Position numbers and translations under genes: made by a program. Positions 16,847 through 24,079 of a stretch of 64,000 nucleotides of DNA are shown here, in pieces. Position 1 is the stretch's first letter; the number at the start of each line of letters is the position of its first letter. Source of the DNA: Bacteroidota bacterium (GTDB taxonomy: Bacteria > Bacteroidota > Bacteroidia > Chitinophagales > Chitinophagaceae); NCBI GenBank assembly GCA_963169635.1, contig CAUJDL010000041.1:1-64000 (forward strand), written 5' to 3'. The notes under the pieces were generated by a model, which did no database searches, was not told the origin of the DNA, and worked only from the letters and a program-made list of their open reading frames with translations.

Positions 16847-18682
16847 GTGGCAGATATAATAACCCTTTTACCAGATAGTATAGCAAACCAAATAGCAGCA
16901 GGCGAAGTAATTCAGCGTCCTGCAAGTGCTGTAAAAGAGTTGTTAGAAAATGCTGTAGATGCAGGAGCAACATCAATAAAACTAATTATTGCCGATGCTG
17001 GTAAAAGCCTTATTACAGTAATTGATAATGGAAAAGGAATGAGTGAAACAGATGCTCGTATGGCATTTGAAAGACATGCTACCAGTAAAATAAAAAAGAT
17101 TGATGACCTATTTACTATTAAAACAATGGGTTTTAGAGGAGAGGCTTTAGCCAGTATTGCTGCAGTAGCACAAGTAACATTAAAAACAAAAAGACAAGAT
17201 GATGAAGTTGGTACTTTAATAGAAGTAGAAAATAGCCAAGTAATAAAACAAGAACCTTGTGCTTGCAATGTAGGTACAACTATTACCATGAAAAATTTAT
17301 TTTTTAATGTACCTGCTCGTAGAAATTTTTTAAAAAGTAATGCTGCTGAATTAAAGCATATTATAGATGAGTTTATAAGAGTAGCTATGTCTTTTCCTGA
17401 AATATTTTTTTCGCTAACAAGTAATGAGCAACAAGTATTTCATTTAGAAACTGGTAGTATAAAGCAAAGGGTTTTACAAATTTTGGGCAATCATTACAAT
17501 GCAAAATTAGTAGCAGTAAATGAACAAACAGATTATATGAATATTTTTGGTTTTGTAGGCAAGCCAGAAGCTGCAAAAAAAACCAGAGGCGATCAATATT
17601 TTTTTATTAATAACAGATTTATTAAAAGTGCCTACTTAAATCATGCTGTAAATAGTGCATTTGATAATATGTTGGCAAAAGACAGTTTTCCCAGCTATGT
17701 ATTATTTATAGATTTAGACCCCTCTCAAATAGATATTAATGTACACCCTACTAAACAAGAAATAAAATTTGAAGACGAAAAAATTGTTTATGCTTTTGTA
17801 CAAGCAGCTGTAAAACATGCACTGGCACAATTTAGTATTGCCCCAAGTTTAGACTTTACTTTAAATGCAGAAATACAAAGTTTAGATGCTGTAGCAAAAC
17901 CATTTACTACAGCTAAAAAAGAAGCTACTACTACATCGCCTATTTTTAAAACATTTACAGGAAAACATCAGGCACATAAAATAGAACCTAATGAAAAAAG
18001 CGAATTAAGCCACTGGAAAGATTTCTTTACTAAAAAAGAAACTACTACAGAGCAAGTAATAGAACAAAAAACTATTACACAAGACCCCTCTTTACTGCAT
18101 AGCTTACCTAAGTTTGCTAATACTTATATTCAAATACACAACACATATATTATTGCAGCAAATAATAATGGTTTTATGTTAGTGCATCAGCAACATGCAC
18201 ATGAAAGAGTTTTATACGAAAAATATACTGCACAATCGCACAGCAAACAACCTGCTACACAAAAAAGTTTATTTCCTATTACATTATCATTAGCAACTGC
18301 AGATGCTATTTTGTTAGAAGATTTATTACCAGAAATTATTGCTATAGGTTATCAAATAGAACCTTTTGGCAACAATACTTTTATTATACAAGGAATACCA
18401 GCAGATATTACAGCAGGAAATGAAAAACATTCTATAGAGCTTTTATTAGAACAGTTTAAGCACTTTAGCTCAGAAATAAAATATAGTAAAAGAGAAAAAA
18501 TTGTTCGTTGCTTAAGCAGACAACATGCTATAAAAGCAGGTACATATTTAACACAAAAAGAAATGCAGGTATTAATAGAATCGTTATTTATGTGTAGCAC
18601 ACCTAATATTACACCTACAGGGCATCCTACTTATATAGAGTATAAAGAAAATTATTTAGCAAGCTTATTCGGAAAAGTGTAA
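16847..18682 (+). CDS. mutL: DNA mismatch repair protein MutL
   Basis: 611 residues from GTG at 16847 (MADIITLLPDSIANQIAAGEV, the family start). The GHKL ATPase has ELLENAVDAGA, DNGKGM and TMGFRGEAL. The C-terminal dimerisation domain contains HQQHAHERVLYE, where a DQHAxxER-type endonuclease motif would be DQHA; here HQQHAHER keeps the general layout but the Asp is replaced by Gln. CSTPNITPTGHPTYIEY near the end resembles the zinc-binding CPHGRP region in a divergent form. It acts with MutS, which is also in this window (44868). Nicking activity is therefore uncertain. Confidence 0.95.
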   Translation: MADIITLLPDSIANQIAAGEVIQRPASAVKELLENAVDAGATSIKLIIADAGKSLITVIDNGKGMSETDARMAFERHATSKIKKIDDLFTIKTMGFRGEALASIAAVAQVTLKTKRQDDEVGTLIEVENSQVIKQEPCACNVGTTITMKNLFFNVPARRNFLKSNAAELKHIIDEFIRVAMSFPEIFFSLTSNEQQVFHLETGSIKQRVLQILGNHYNAKLVAVNEQTDYMNIFGFVGKPEAAKKTRGDQYFFINNRFIKSAYLNHAVNSAFDNMLAKDSFPSYVLFIDLDPSQIDINVHPTKQEIKFEDEKIVYAFVQAAVKHALAQFSIAPSLDFTLNAEIQSLDAVAKPFTTAKKEATTTSPIFKTFTGKHQAHKIEPNEKSELSHWKDFFTKKETTTEQVIEQKTITQDPSLLHSLPKFANTYIQIHNTYIIAANNNGFMLVHQQHAHERVLYEKYTAQSHSKQPATQKSLFPITLSLATADAILLEDLLPEIIAIGYQIEPFGNNTFIIQGIPADITAGNEKHSIELLLEQFKHFSSEIKYSKREKIVRCLSRQHAIKAGTYLTQKEMQVLIESLFMCSTPNITPTGHPTYIEYKENYLASLFGKV

Positions 18683-18692
18683 GTGTATTGAA

Positions 18693-20342
18693 TTATACTT
18701 TTTCTCTTTGTAATAAACTACTTATTAAGGCACTTTTTGTTTCGTTGTATTTTTTGGCTGCTGCTATAAAATGTATAAATAATGGTGCTGGCTCTTCTAC
18801 TGTACTTTTTAATTCAGGATGATATTGTACACCAATAAAAAATGGATGTTGTGGCAATTCTACAATTTCTACTAAACCAGTTTCAGGATTTTTACCACTT
18901 GCTATCATTCCTGCTTTTTCATAAATATCTAAATAATCATTATTAAACTCATAACGATGACGATGACGTTCAGTAATATTTAATTGTCCATAAATTTGAT
19001 GTGCAAGTGTATTTTCTTTTATATCGCAAGGATAAGAGCCCAAACGCATAGTACCTCCCATCATTTTTATTTTCTTTTGTTCTTCCATTAAATTAATTAC
19101 AGGATTAGTAGTATTAGCATCCATCTCTGTACTATGAGCATCTTTTAAGCCTATCACATTTCTGCCATATTCTATTACTGCCATTTGCATACCTAAACAA
19201 ATTCCAAAAAAAGGCAATCCTTGTTCACGAGCATATTTTACAGCAATAATTTTTCCTTCAATACCTCTTGAGCCAAAACCTGGTGCTACTAAAAGTCCAT
19301 CTAAACCTTCTAATTTTTCTGCTACATTTTCTTCTGTTATAAATTCGCTATGAATATTAATTACCTGTACTTTAGCTTCATTCACAGCACCTGCATGTAT
19401 AAAGCTTTCTAATATACTTTTATAAGCATCTTGCAACTCTAAATATTTACCTATTAAGCCAATAGTAACTTTAGTTTTTGGATATTTTAATTTATCTAAA
19501 AATGCTTTCCATTTATCTAGCTTAGGTTCGTTATACTCTTTAATATTTAATTTTTTTAAACAAAAGATATCTAACTTTTCTCTAAGCATTAATAATGGCA
19601 CTTCATAAATAGTACTTGCATCCATTGCTTCTATTACTGCCTCTTGTTTTACATTGCAGAATAAGGCAATTTTTCTTTTAATATCATTTCCTAAAGGTTC
19701 TTCAGTTCTACATACAATTACATCTGGATGAACACCAGTTTCGCTAAGCATTTTTACACTATGTTGTGTAGGTTTTGTTTTTAATTCTTTGGCTGCTTTT
19801 AAAAATGGTATTAAGGTTAAATGTACAACAACTACATCTTCGTCTGGCAGCTCCCATTGTAATTGACGAACAGCTTCTATAAAAGGTAAGCTTTCAATAT
19901 CGCCTACTGTACCACCTAATTCAGTAATTACAATATCATATTCACCGGTTTTGCCAATTAATTGCATTCTTCTTTTAATCTCATCAGTAATATGTGGTAC
20001 TACTTGAACAGTTTTTCCCAAAAACTCTCCTGCTCTTTCTTTATTAATGACTGTTTGATAAATACGTCCTGTAGTTACGTTGTTAGATTGTGAAGTAAAA
20101 ATATTTAAGAATCGTTCGTAATGGCCAAGATCTAAATCTGTTTCAGCACCATCTTCTGTTACAAAACATTCGCCATGTTCATAAGGATTAAGTGTACCAG
20201 GATCTACATTAATATAAGGATCAAATTTTTGTATAGTAACTTTAAAACCTCTTGCTTGTAATAGTTTAGCAAGACTTGCTGCTATTATACCTTTTCCTAA
20301 ACTACTTGTAACACCTCCTGTAACAAAAATGTACTTTGTCAT
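18693..20342 (-). CDS. pyrG: CTP synthase
   Basis: 549 residues. The start [18 protein letters not shown] at 20342 is the family start; the ORF track adds ten residues from an upstream codon. The N-terminal synthetase domain (ATP/UTP) has SSLGKGI and [20 protein letters not shown]; the C-terminal class I glutaminase has GICLGMQ with the nucleophilic Cys and the HPE triad part in QYHPELKS. It amidates UTP to CTP, feeding nucleic acid and lipid synthesis. It converges with mutL with a 10-base gap. Confidence 0.98.
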   Translation of the reverse strand: MTKYIFVTGGVTSSLGKGIIAASLAKLLQARGFKVTIQKFDPYINVDPGTLNPYEHGECFVTEDGAETDLDLGHYERFLNIFTSQSNNVTTGRIYQTVINKERAGEFLGKTVQVVPHITDEIKRRMQLIGKTGEYDIVITELGGTVGDIESLPFIEAVRQLQWELPDEDVVVVHLTLIPFLKAAKELKTKPTQHSVKMLSETGVHPDVIVCRTEEPLGNDIKRKIALFCNVKQEAVIEAMDASTIYEVPLLMLREKLDIFCLKKLNIKEYNEPKLDKWKAFLDKLKYPKTKVTIGLIGKYLELQDAYKSILESFIHAGAVNEAKVQVINIHSEFITEENVAEKLEGLDGLLVAPGFGSRGIEGKIIAVKYAREQGLPFFGICLGMQMAVIEYGRNVIGLKDAHSTEMDANTTNPVINLMEEQKKIKMMGGTMRLGSYPCDIKENTLAHQIYGQLNITERHRHRYEFNNDYLDIYEKAGMIASGKNPETGLVEIVELPQHPFFIGVQYHPELKSTVEEPAPLFIHFIAAAKKYNETKSALISSLLQREKV

Positions 20343-20444
20343 AAAAAAAATTTGTCTTGCCTGTTTTAACAAACAAGTTTAATGGATAAATAATTTTTTG
20401 TGACCTTGGAAAATATAAAGAGAGAAAAACTTTCAGCGGTCGTA

Positions 20445-20452
20445 CAAAAGTA
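20445..20452 (-). promoter_or_regulatory. -7 box of pyrG
   Basis: CAAAAGTA on the plus strand is TACTTTTG on the minus strand, a perfect TAnnTTTG box. It would give pyrG a leader of roughly 95 bases, long for this window. Confidence 0.5.
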
Positions 20453-20514
20453 CAATAAAAAATAAGATATAAAAGAGAATATGCTTTATTTAATTTATAA
20501 AGTAAGCTTTTTAT

Positions 20515-20736
20515 TTACATTGGCTTTATCCATAGTTTTTTAATAAACATAAATAAGACAATTCCACTTATTAATAGCCAAACATAAAATACTATATTTC
20601 CAATAATTGTTTGATTGCTCCAAAAAGCATAATTAAACTTAATACCTGCAGTAACATTAATAAGCATCCATAAAAAAACAGCAAAAGAGCCAGCAATAAT
20701 TCTTTTAAAGAATACTCTTATATCTGGCTCTTTCAT
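20515..20736 (-). CDS. Small two-helix membrane protein
   Basis: 73 residues with two membrane helices (about 14-30 and 44-65) and a basic end KKLWIKPM. The start MKEPDIRVFFKRIIAGSF is plausible and the gene stands 28 bases downstream of the MBL/rhodanese gene in the same direction, so they may share a transcript. I do not recognise the family. The tight spacing and hydrophobic pattern support it as a real gene. Confidence 0.6.
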   Translation of the reverse strand: MKEPDIRVFFKRIIAGSFAVFLWMLINVTAGIKFNYAFWSNQTIIGNIVFYVWLLISGIVLFMFIKKLWIKPM

Positions 20737-20763
20737 ATTATTATATTTTTAAAAAGGAAGAAT

Positions 20764-22179
20764 TTAATTTAAAGTTTCTACACTTTTTTCTATTTCAAGT
20801 TTATCGGCAAGGTCTTTTATTTTATTCCAGCCACCTAAAATATTTCTTAAATTATGAATACCTTGTTTTTTTATTAAAGATGCAGCAATTACACTTCTAT
20901 AACCTCCTGCACAATGAATATAAATGTTTTGATTATCTTCTAAATTAACCATGCTTGCAGGGTCTGTTAAATCTGATAAAGGAATATTGATAGCAACTTT
21001 TAAATGTCCATTTACATATTCCATTTCTTTTCTTACATCTACTATTAATAAATTTTCATCAAACGGAATATCCATAGCTAATTCATCTGCTTCAACATCT
21101 ATAATCATATCAATTTTTTCTCCTGCATTTTTCCATGCTTCAAAACCACCTTTCAGACAACCAAGAAATTTATCAAACCCCACTCTTGCTAATCTAATAA
21201 CACTTTCTTTTTCTTTACCTACTTCAGTTACTAAAGCTATTTGTTTATCAAAAGGTAATAAGCTACCAGCCCATTCTGCAAATCTGCCTTCTAAACCTAT
21301 AGAAATACTATTAGGTACAAAGCCTTGTGTAAATATTGTTGCGTTTCTTGTATCTAAAATAATTACATCATTATTATTGATGAATTGTTTAAAATCGTCT
21401 GTACTTAATGGTTGTATTCCTTTATTAATAATGTTGTCTATATTATCGTAGCCTTCTTTATTAATAGTAGCATTAATAGGAAAATAATTTGGTGGAGCAG
21501 CTAAGCCATCTGTTACTGCTTTAATAAATTCATCTCTTGTTTGTGGCTGTAAAGCATAATTATATTTTTTTTGATTGCCTATTGTACTAAAAGTTTCTGA
21601 ACCTAAATTTTTACCACAACTACTACCAGCACCATGTGCAGGATAAACAATTATTTCATCGTTTAATGGCATTATTTTATTTTGTAAACTATCGTACATC
21701 ATTCCAGCTAAATCGTCCATGGTTAAGTCTTTTCCTTTTTGTGCTAAATCAGGGCGACCAACATCGCCAACAAATAATGTATCGCCAGTAAAAATTGTAT
21801 GGTCTTTTTGGTTTTCATCTTTAAGTAAAAAACAACTGCTTTCTAAAGTATGCCCTGGAGTATGAAGTACTTCAATACTTAATTTACCTATAGAAAATTT
21901 TTCGTTGTCTTTTGCTATATAAACAGGAAGTTTAGTAACAGTATCTGGACCATAAACAATTGTAGCACCTGTAGCAGCAGCAAGGTCTAAATGGCCACTA
22001 ACAAAATCTGCATGAAAATGTGTTTCAAAAATATATTTAATAGTTACTTTATGCTCATTAGCTAAAGCTAAGTATTCATCAATATCTCTTAAAGGGTCTA
22101 TTACTGCAGCTTCTCCATTGCTGGCTATAAAATATGCTGCTTCACTTAAACATCCTGTATATAATTGTTTAATAATCAT
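20764..22179 (-). CDS. MBL-fold persulfide dioxygenase-like protein with two rhodanese domains
   Basis: 471 residues. The N-terminal half is an MBL domain of the ETHE1/persulfide dioxygenase type: FETHFHADFVSGH, HTPGHTLES, FTGDTLFVGDVGRPDL and PAHGAGSSCG. Two rhodanese domains follow. The first (LDTRNATIFTQGFVPNS) has ALVTE where the Cys loop should be and looks inactive. The second (VDVRKEMEYVNGHLKVA) has the active loop HCAGGYRS. It probably oxidises glutathione persulfide or handles sulfane sulfur in the cytoplasm. The pairing is common in Bacteroidota. Confidence 0.9.
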   Translation of the reverse strand: MIIKQLYTGCLSEAAYFIASNGEAAVIDPLRDIDEYLALANEHKVTIKYIFETHFHADFVSGHLDLAAATGATIVYGPDTVTKLPVYIAKDNEKFSIGKLSIEVLHTPGHTLESSCFLLKDENQKDHTIFTGDTLFVGDVGRPDLAQKGKDLTMDDLAGMMYDSLQNKIMPLNDEIIVYPAHGAGSSCGKNLGSETFSTIGNQKKYNYALQPQTRDEFIKAVTDGLAAPPNYFPINATINKEGYDNIDNIINKGIQPLSTDDFKQFINNNDVIILDTRNATIFTQGFVPNSISIGLEGRFAEWAGSLLPFDKQIALVTEVGKEKESVIRLARVGFDKFLGCLKGGFEAWKNAGEKIDMIIDVEADELAMDIPFDENLLIVDVRKEMEYVNGHLKVAINIPLSDLTDPASMVNLEDNQNIYIHCAGGYRSVIAASLIKKQGIHNLRNILGGWNKIKDLADKLEIEKSVETLN

Positions 22180-22251
22180 GTTTATTGTTTTTTACAAAAA
22201 TAAAGTTATCGTAAGAGTATTTGCTATTTAGCTTTTATTTTAACATTCAAA

Positions 22252-22629
22252 TTATTCTTCTTTTCTTTTAACTATCATATACCAATTATTTTCTAATTGC
22301 TTATAACCATAATCGAAACAGTAATAATAAATTTCTCCTTGTTTGTTGGTATAAGTATGTGTATGATATTTAAAAATAAATCCTTCTTGTATTAGCTTTT
22401 CAAAAGGATAATTAATGGTTTGTTTTTCTGCTGGTAATAATGAGGCTAAAATTTTTCTGTTTTTTAATAAAATATTGGAGATATTTCTTACATAAGGGCT
22501 ATGGCTACCCTTGCTTTTTTGTTGATTATTATAATTATTTCTACAATAATCGTCACAAAATTTTTTATCTGTTCTGCCTTTTACAGGTTTGCCACAAGCA
22601 AAACATTTTTTAGCTTCAAATGTAGTCAT
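22252..22629 (-). CDS. Small zinc-ribbon protein of unknown function
   Basis: 125 residues. The N-terminus has four cysteines in a zinc-ribbon arrangement, CFACGK...KFCDDYCRNNYNN (CxxC and CxxxC), followed by a basic region and a Tyr-rich end (EIYYYCFDYGYKQLENNWYMIVKRK). Such short proteins are widespread hypothetical proteins in this phylum; a nucleic-acid-binding role is only a guess. Divergent from ssb with a 41-bp dyad between the two genes. Confidence 0.65.
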   Translation of the reverse strand: MTTFEAKKCFACGKPVKGRTDKKFCDDYCRNNYNNQQKSKGSHSPYVRNISNILLKNRKILASLLPAEKQTINYPFEKLIQEGFIFKYHTHTYTNKQGEIYYYCFDYGYKQLENNWYMIVKRKEE

Positions 22630-22755
22630 AGCAATAGTTTTAGAGTAGCAATATACAACTTATTATTCGTGTACAAACGTTTAAAAATATTTATCATCAG
22701 GAGTAAACGCTTAAAAACCGACTTAATTTTTGGTGCAATAACAATTTTGCCTTGT

Positions 22756-22796
22756 CAAACCAACAATGTTTAAGACGTCTAAACAAAAATGGTTTG
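22756..22796. promoter_or_regulatory. 41-bp interrupted dyad upstream of ssb
   Basis: CAAACCA-acaat-GTTTA-agacgtc-TAAAC-aaaaa-TGGTTTG. Two sets of perfect arms (7 and 5 bp) are separated by equal 5-base spacers around one centre at 22776. It lies 52 bases before the ssb ATG, in the divergent region with the zinc-ribbon gene. Equal spacing on both sides favours a protein-binding dyad over a terminator; there is no T-run. Confidence 0.5.
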
Positions 22797-22848
22797 GTTG
22801 AAATAAATTAAATAATCGTTCTAACAAAAGAACACAAAACTTAACACT

Positions 22849-23199
22849 ATGTACGCATTAAAAAACAAAGTTCAGTTAATTGGTAACTTAGGTATTAATC
22901 CAGAAGTTAAAACATTAGACAATGGTAAAAAAATGGCTCGTTTTAGTATGGCAACAAACGAAACTTACCGAAATGCAAAAGGCGAAAAAGTAGTAGAAAC
23001 TCAATGGCACAATTTAGTAGCTTGGGGCAAAGTAGCAGAAATTGCAGAAAAGTATTTACAAAAAGGTAGTGAAATAGCTTTAGAAGGAAAACTAATAAAT
23101 AGAAGCTATACTGATAAAGAAGGTAATAAAAAGTTTATTACAGAAATTCAGGTAAATGAACTATTAATGTTGGGAAAAGAAAATGCCCAAGCATCATAA
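22849..23199 (+). CDS. ssb: Single-stranded DNA-binding protein
   Basis: 116 residues comprising one OB-fold: NKVQLIGNLGINPEVKTLDNGKKMARFSMATNE, TQWHNLVAWGKVAEIAEKYL, KGSEIALEGKLINRSY and the closing strand. It binds ssDNA during replication and repair. It ends at NELLMLGKENAQAS without the disordered tail and DDDIPF-type acidic tip used by long SSBs to recruit partners. This points to a short second SSB rather than the main replicative one, although the main one is not in this window. Confidence 0.93.
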   Translation: MYALKNKVQLIGNLGINPEVKTLDNGKKMARFSMATNETYRNAKGEKVVETQWHNLVAWGKVAEIAEKYLQKGSEIALEGKLINRSYTDKEGNKKFITEIQVNELLMLGKENAQAS

Positions 23200-23239
23200 A
23201 TAGTTAAAAAAATAAGCACCCTAAAAATGCTTATTATAC

Positions 23240-23287
23240 GGATGCAACAGAAAATATTATTTTTAATAAAGCCTGTTGCATCCTTTT
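23240..23287 (+). terminator. Terminator of ssb
   Basis: Perfect 11-bp arms GGATGCAACAG (23240-23250) and CTGTTGCATCC (23273-23283), with an AT-rich inner stem, followed by TTTT. It lies 41 bases after the ssb stop. Confidence 0.75.
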
Positions 23288-23333
23288 GCATTTGTACAAT
23301 GCAACTATTTTTTACAAGTAATAATAAATAAAA

Positions 23334-23900
23334 TTATTCTTTTACTCTTTCTACGTAATCGCCTGTTTTGGTATTAATTCTAATTAATTCTCCTTCATCT
23401 ACAAATAAAGGAACATTAACAGTAGCACCAGTATCTACAGTAGCAGGTTTAGTAGCTCTTGTTGCAGTATCGCCACGTACACCTGGTTCGCAATAAGTTA
23501 CTAAAACAACAATTTTTTCAGGAAGCTCAGCACCAATTGCTTGTTCTGTTTCTGTATTAATTAATACAAATACTTCGCCGCCATCTTTTAAAAATTGTGG
23601 AGCATCAATCATATTTTCTGCTAAAACTATTTGTTCAAAAGTTTCATTGTTCATTAAGTTATAGCCAGTATCATCTTTATACAAAAACTGGAAAGCTGTT
23701 TTTTCTACTCTAACAGGATAAATGTTTTCTCCACTATTCCATGTTTTTTCTAAACTACGATTGTTATCTACACCTTTTAATTTTGCCCAAACTTTTGCAG
23801 CGGCTCTGGCAGTTTTGTTTTCTCCAAATTCTACTACACTGTATAAATTGCCATCTAACTTTAAAATCATACCACGACTAATGTCTGATGTTGTTGCCAT
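23334..23900 (-). CDS. efp: Elongation factor P, arginine-tip form
   Basis: 188 residues with the three EF-P domains; the start MATTSDISRGMILKLDGNLYSVVEF is standard. EF-P binds between the P and E sites and rescues ribosomes at polyproline stretches. The tip loop of domain I, usually PGKG with a modifiable Lys, reads NKTARAAAKV here. In alignment the tip residue is Arg32 and the Pro-Gly-x-Gly frame is missing. The end ...GELIRINTKTGDYVERVKE is normal. Convergent with ssb. Confidence 0.93.
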   Translation of the reverse strand: MATTSDISRGMILKLDGNLYSVVEFGENKTARAAAKVWAKLKGVDNNRSLEKTWNSGENIYPVRVEKTAFQFLYKDDTGYNLMNNETFEQIVLAENMIDAPQFLKDGGEVFVLINTETEQAIGAELPEKIVVLVTYCEPGVRGDTATRATKPATVDTGATVNVPLFVDEGELIRINTKTGDYVERVKE

Positions 23901-23919
23901 ATAAAAAATTTTTGAGTGG

Positions 23920-23927
23920 CAAAAGTA
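23920..23927 (-). promoter_or_regulatory. -7 box of efp
   Basis: CAAAAGTA on the plus strand gives TACTTTTG on the minus strand, 20 bases before the ATG. It fits TAnnTTTG. Confidence 0.5.
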
Positions 23928-24079
23928 AGGATTGCCTACAAAAAATTAGTGGGTATTATTAAAAAACTATTGTAGTAAAGTATTTTTTTAAAAGATTAAT
24001 TTTCCCAATTAAGCAATTTCTACCATAAATTACATGCAGCTTTTGCAATACATTTACAACCTTATTGACAATAGTAAAA

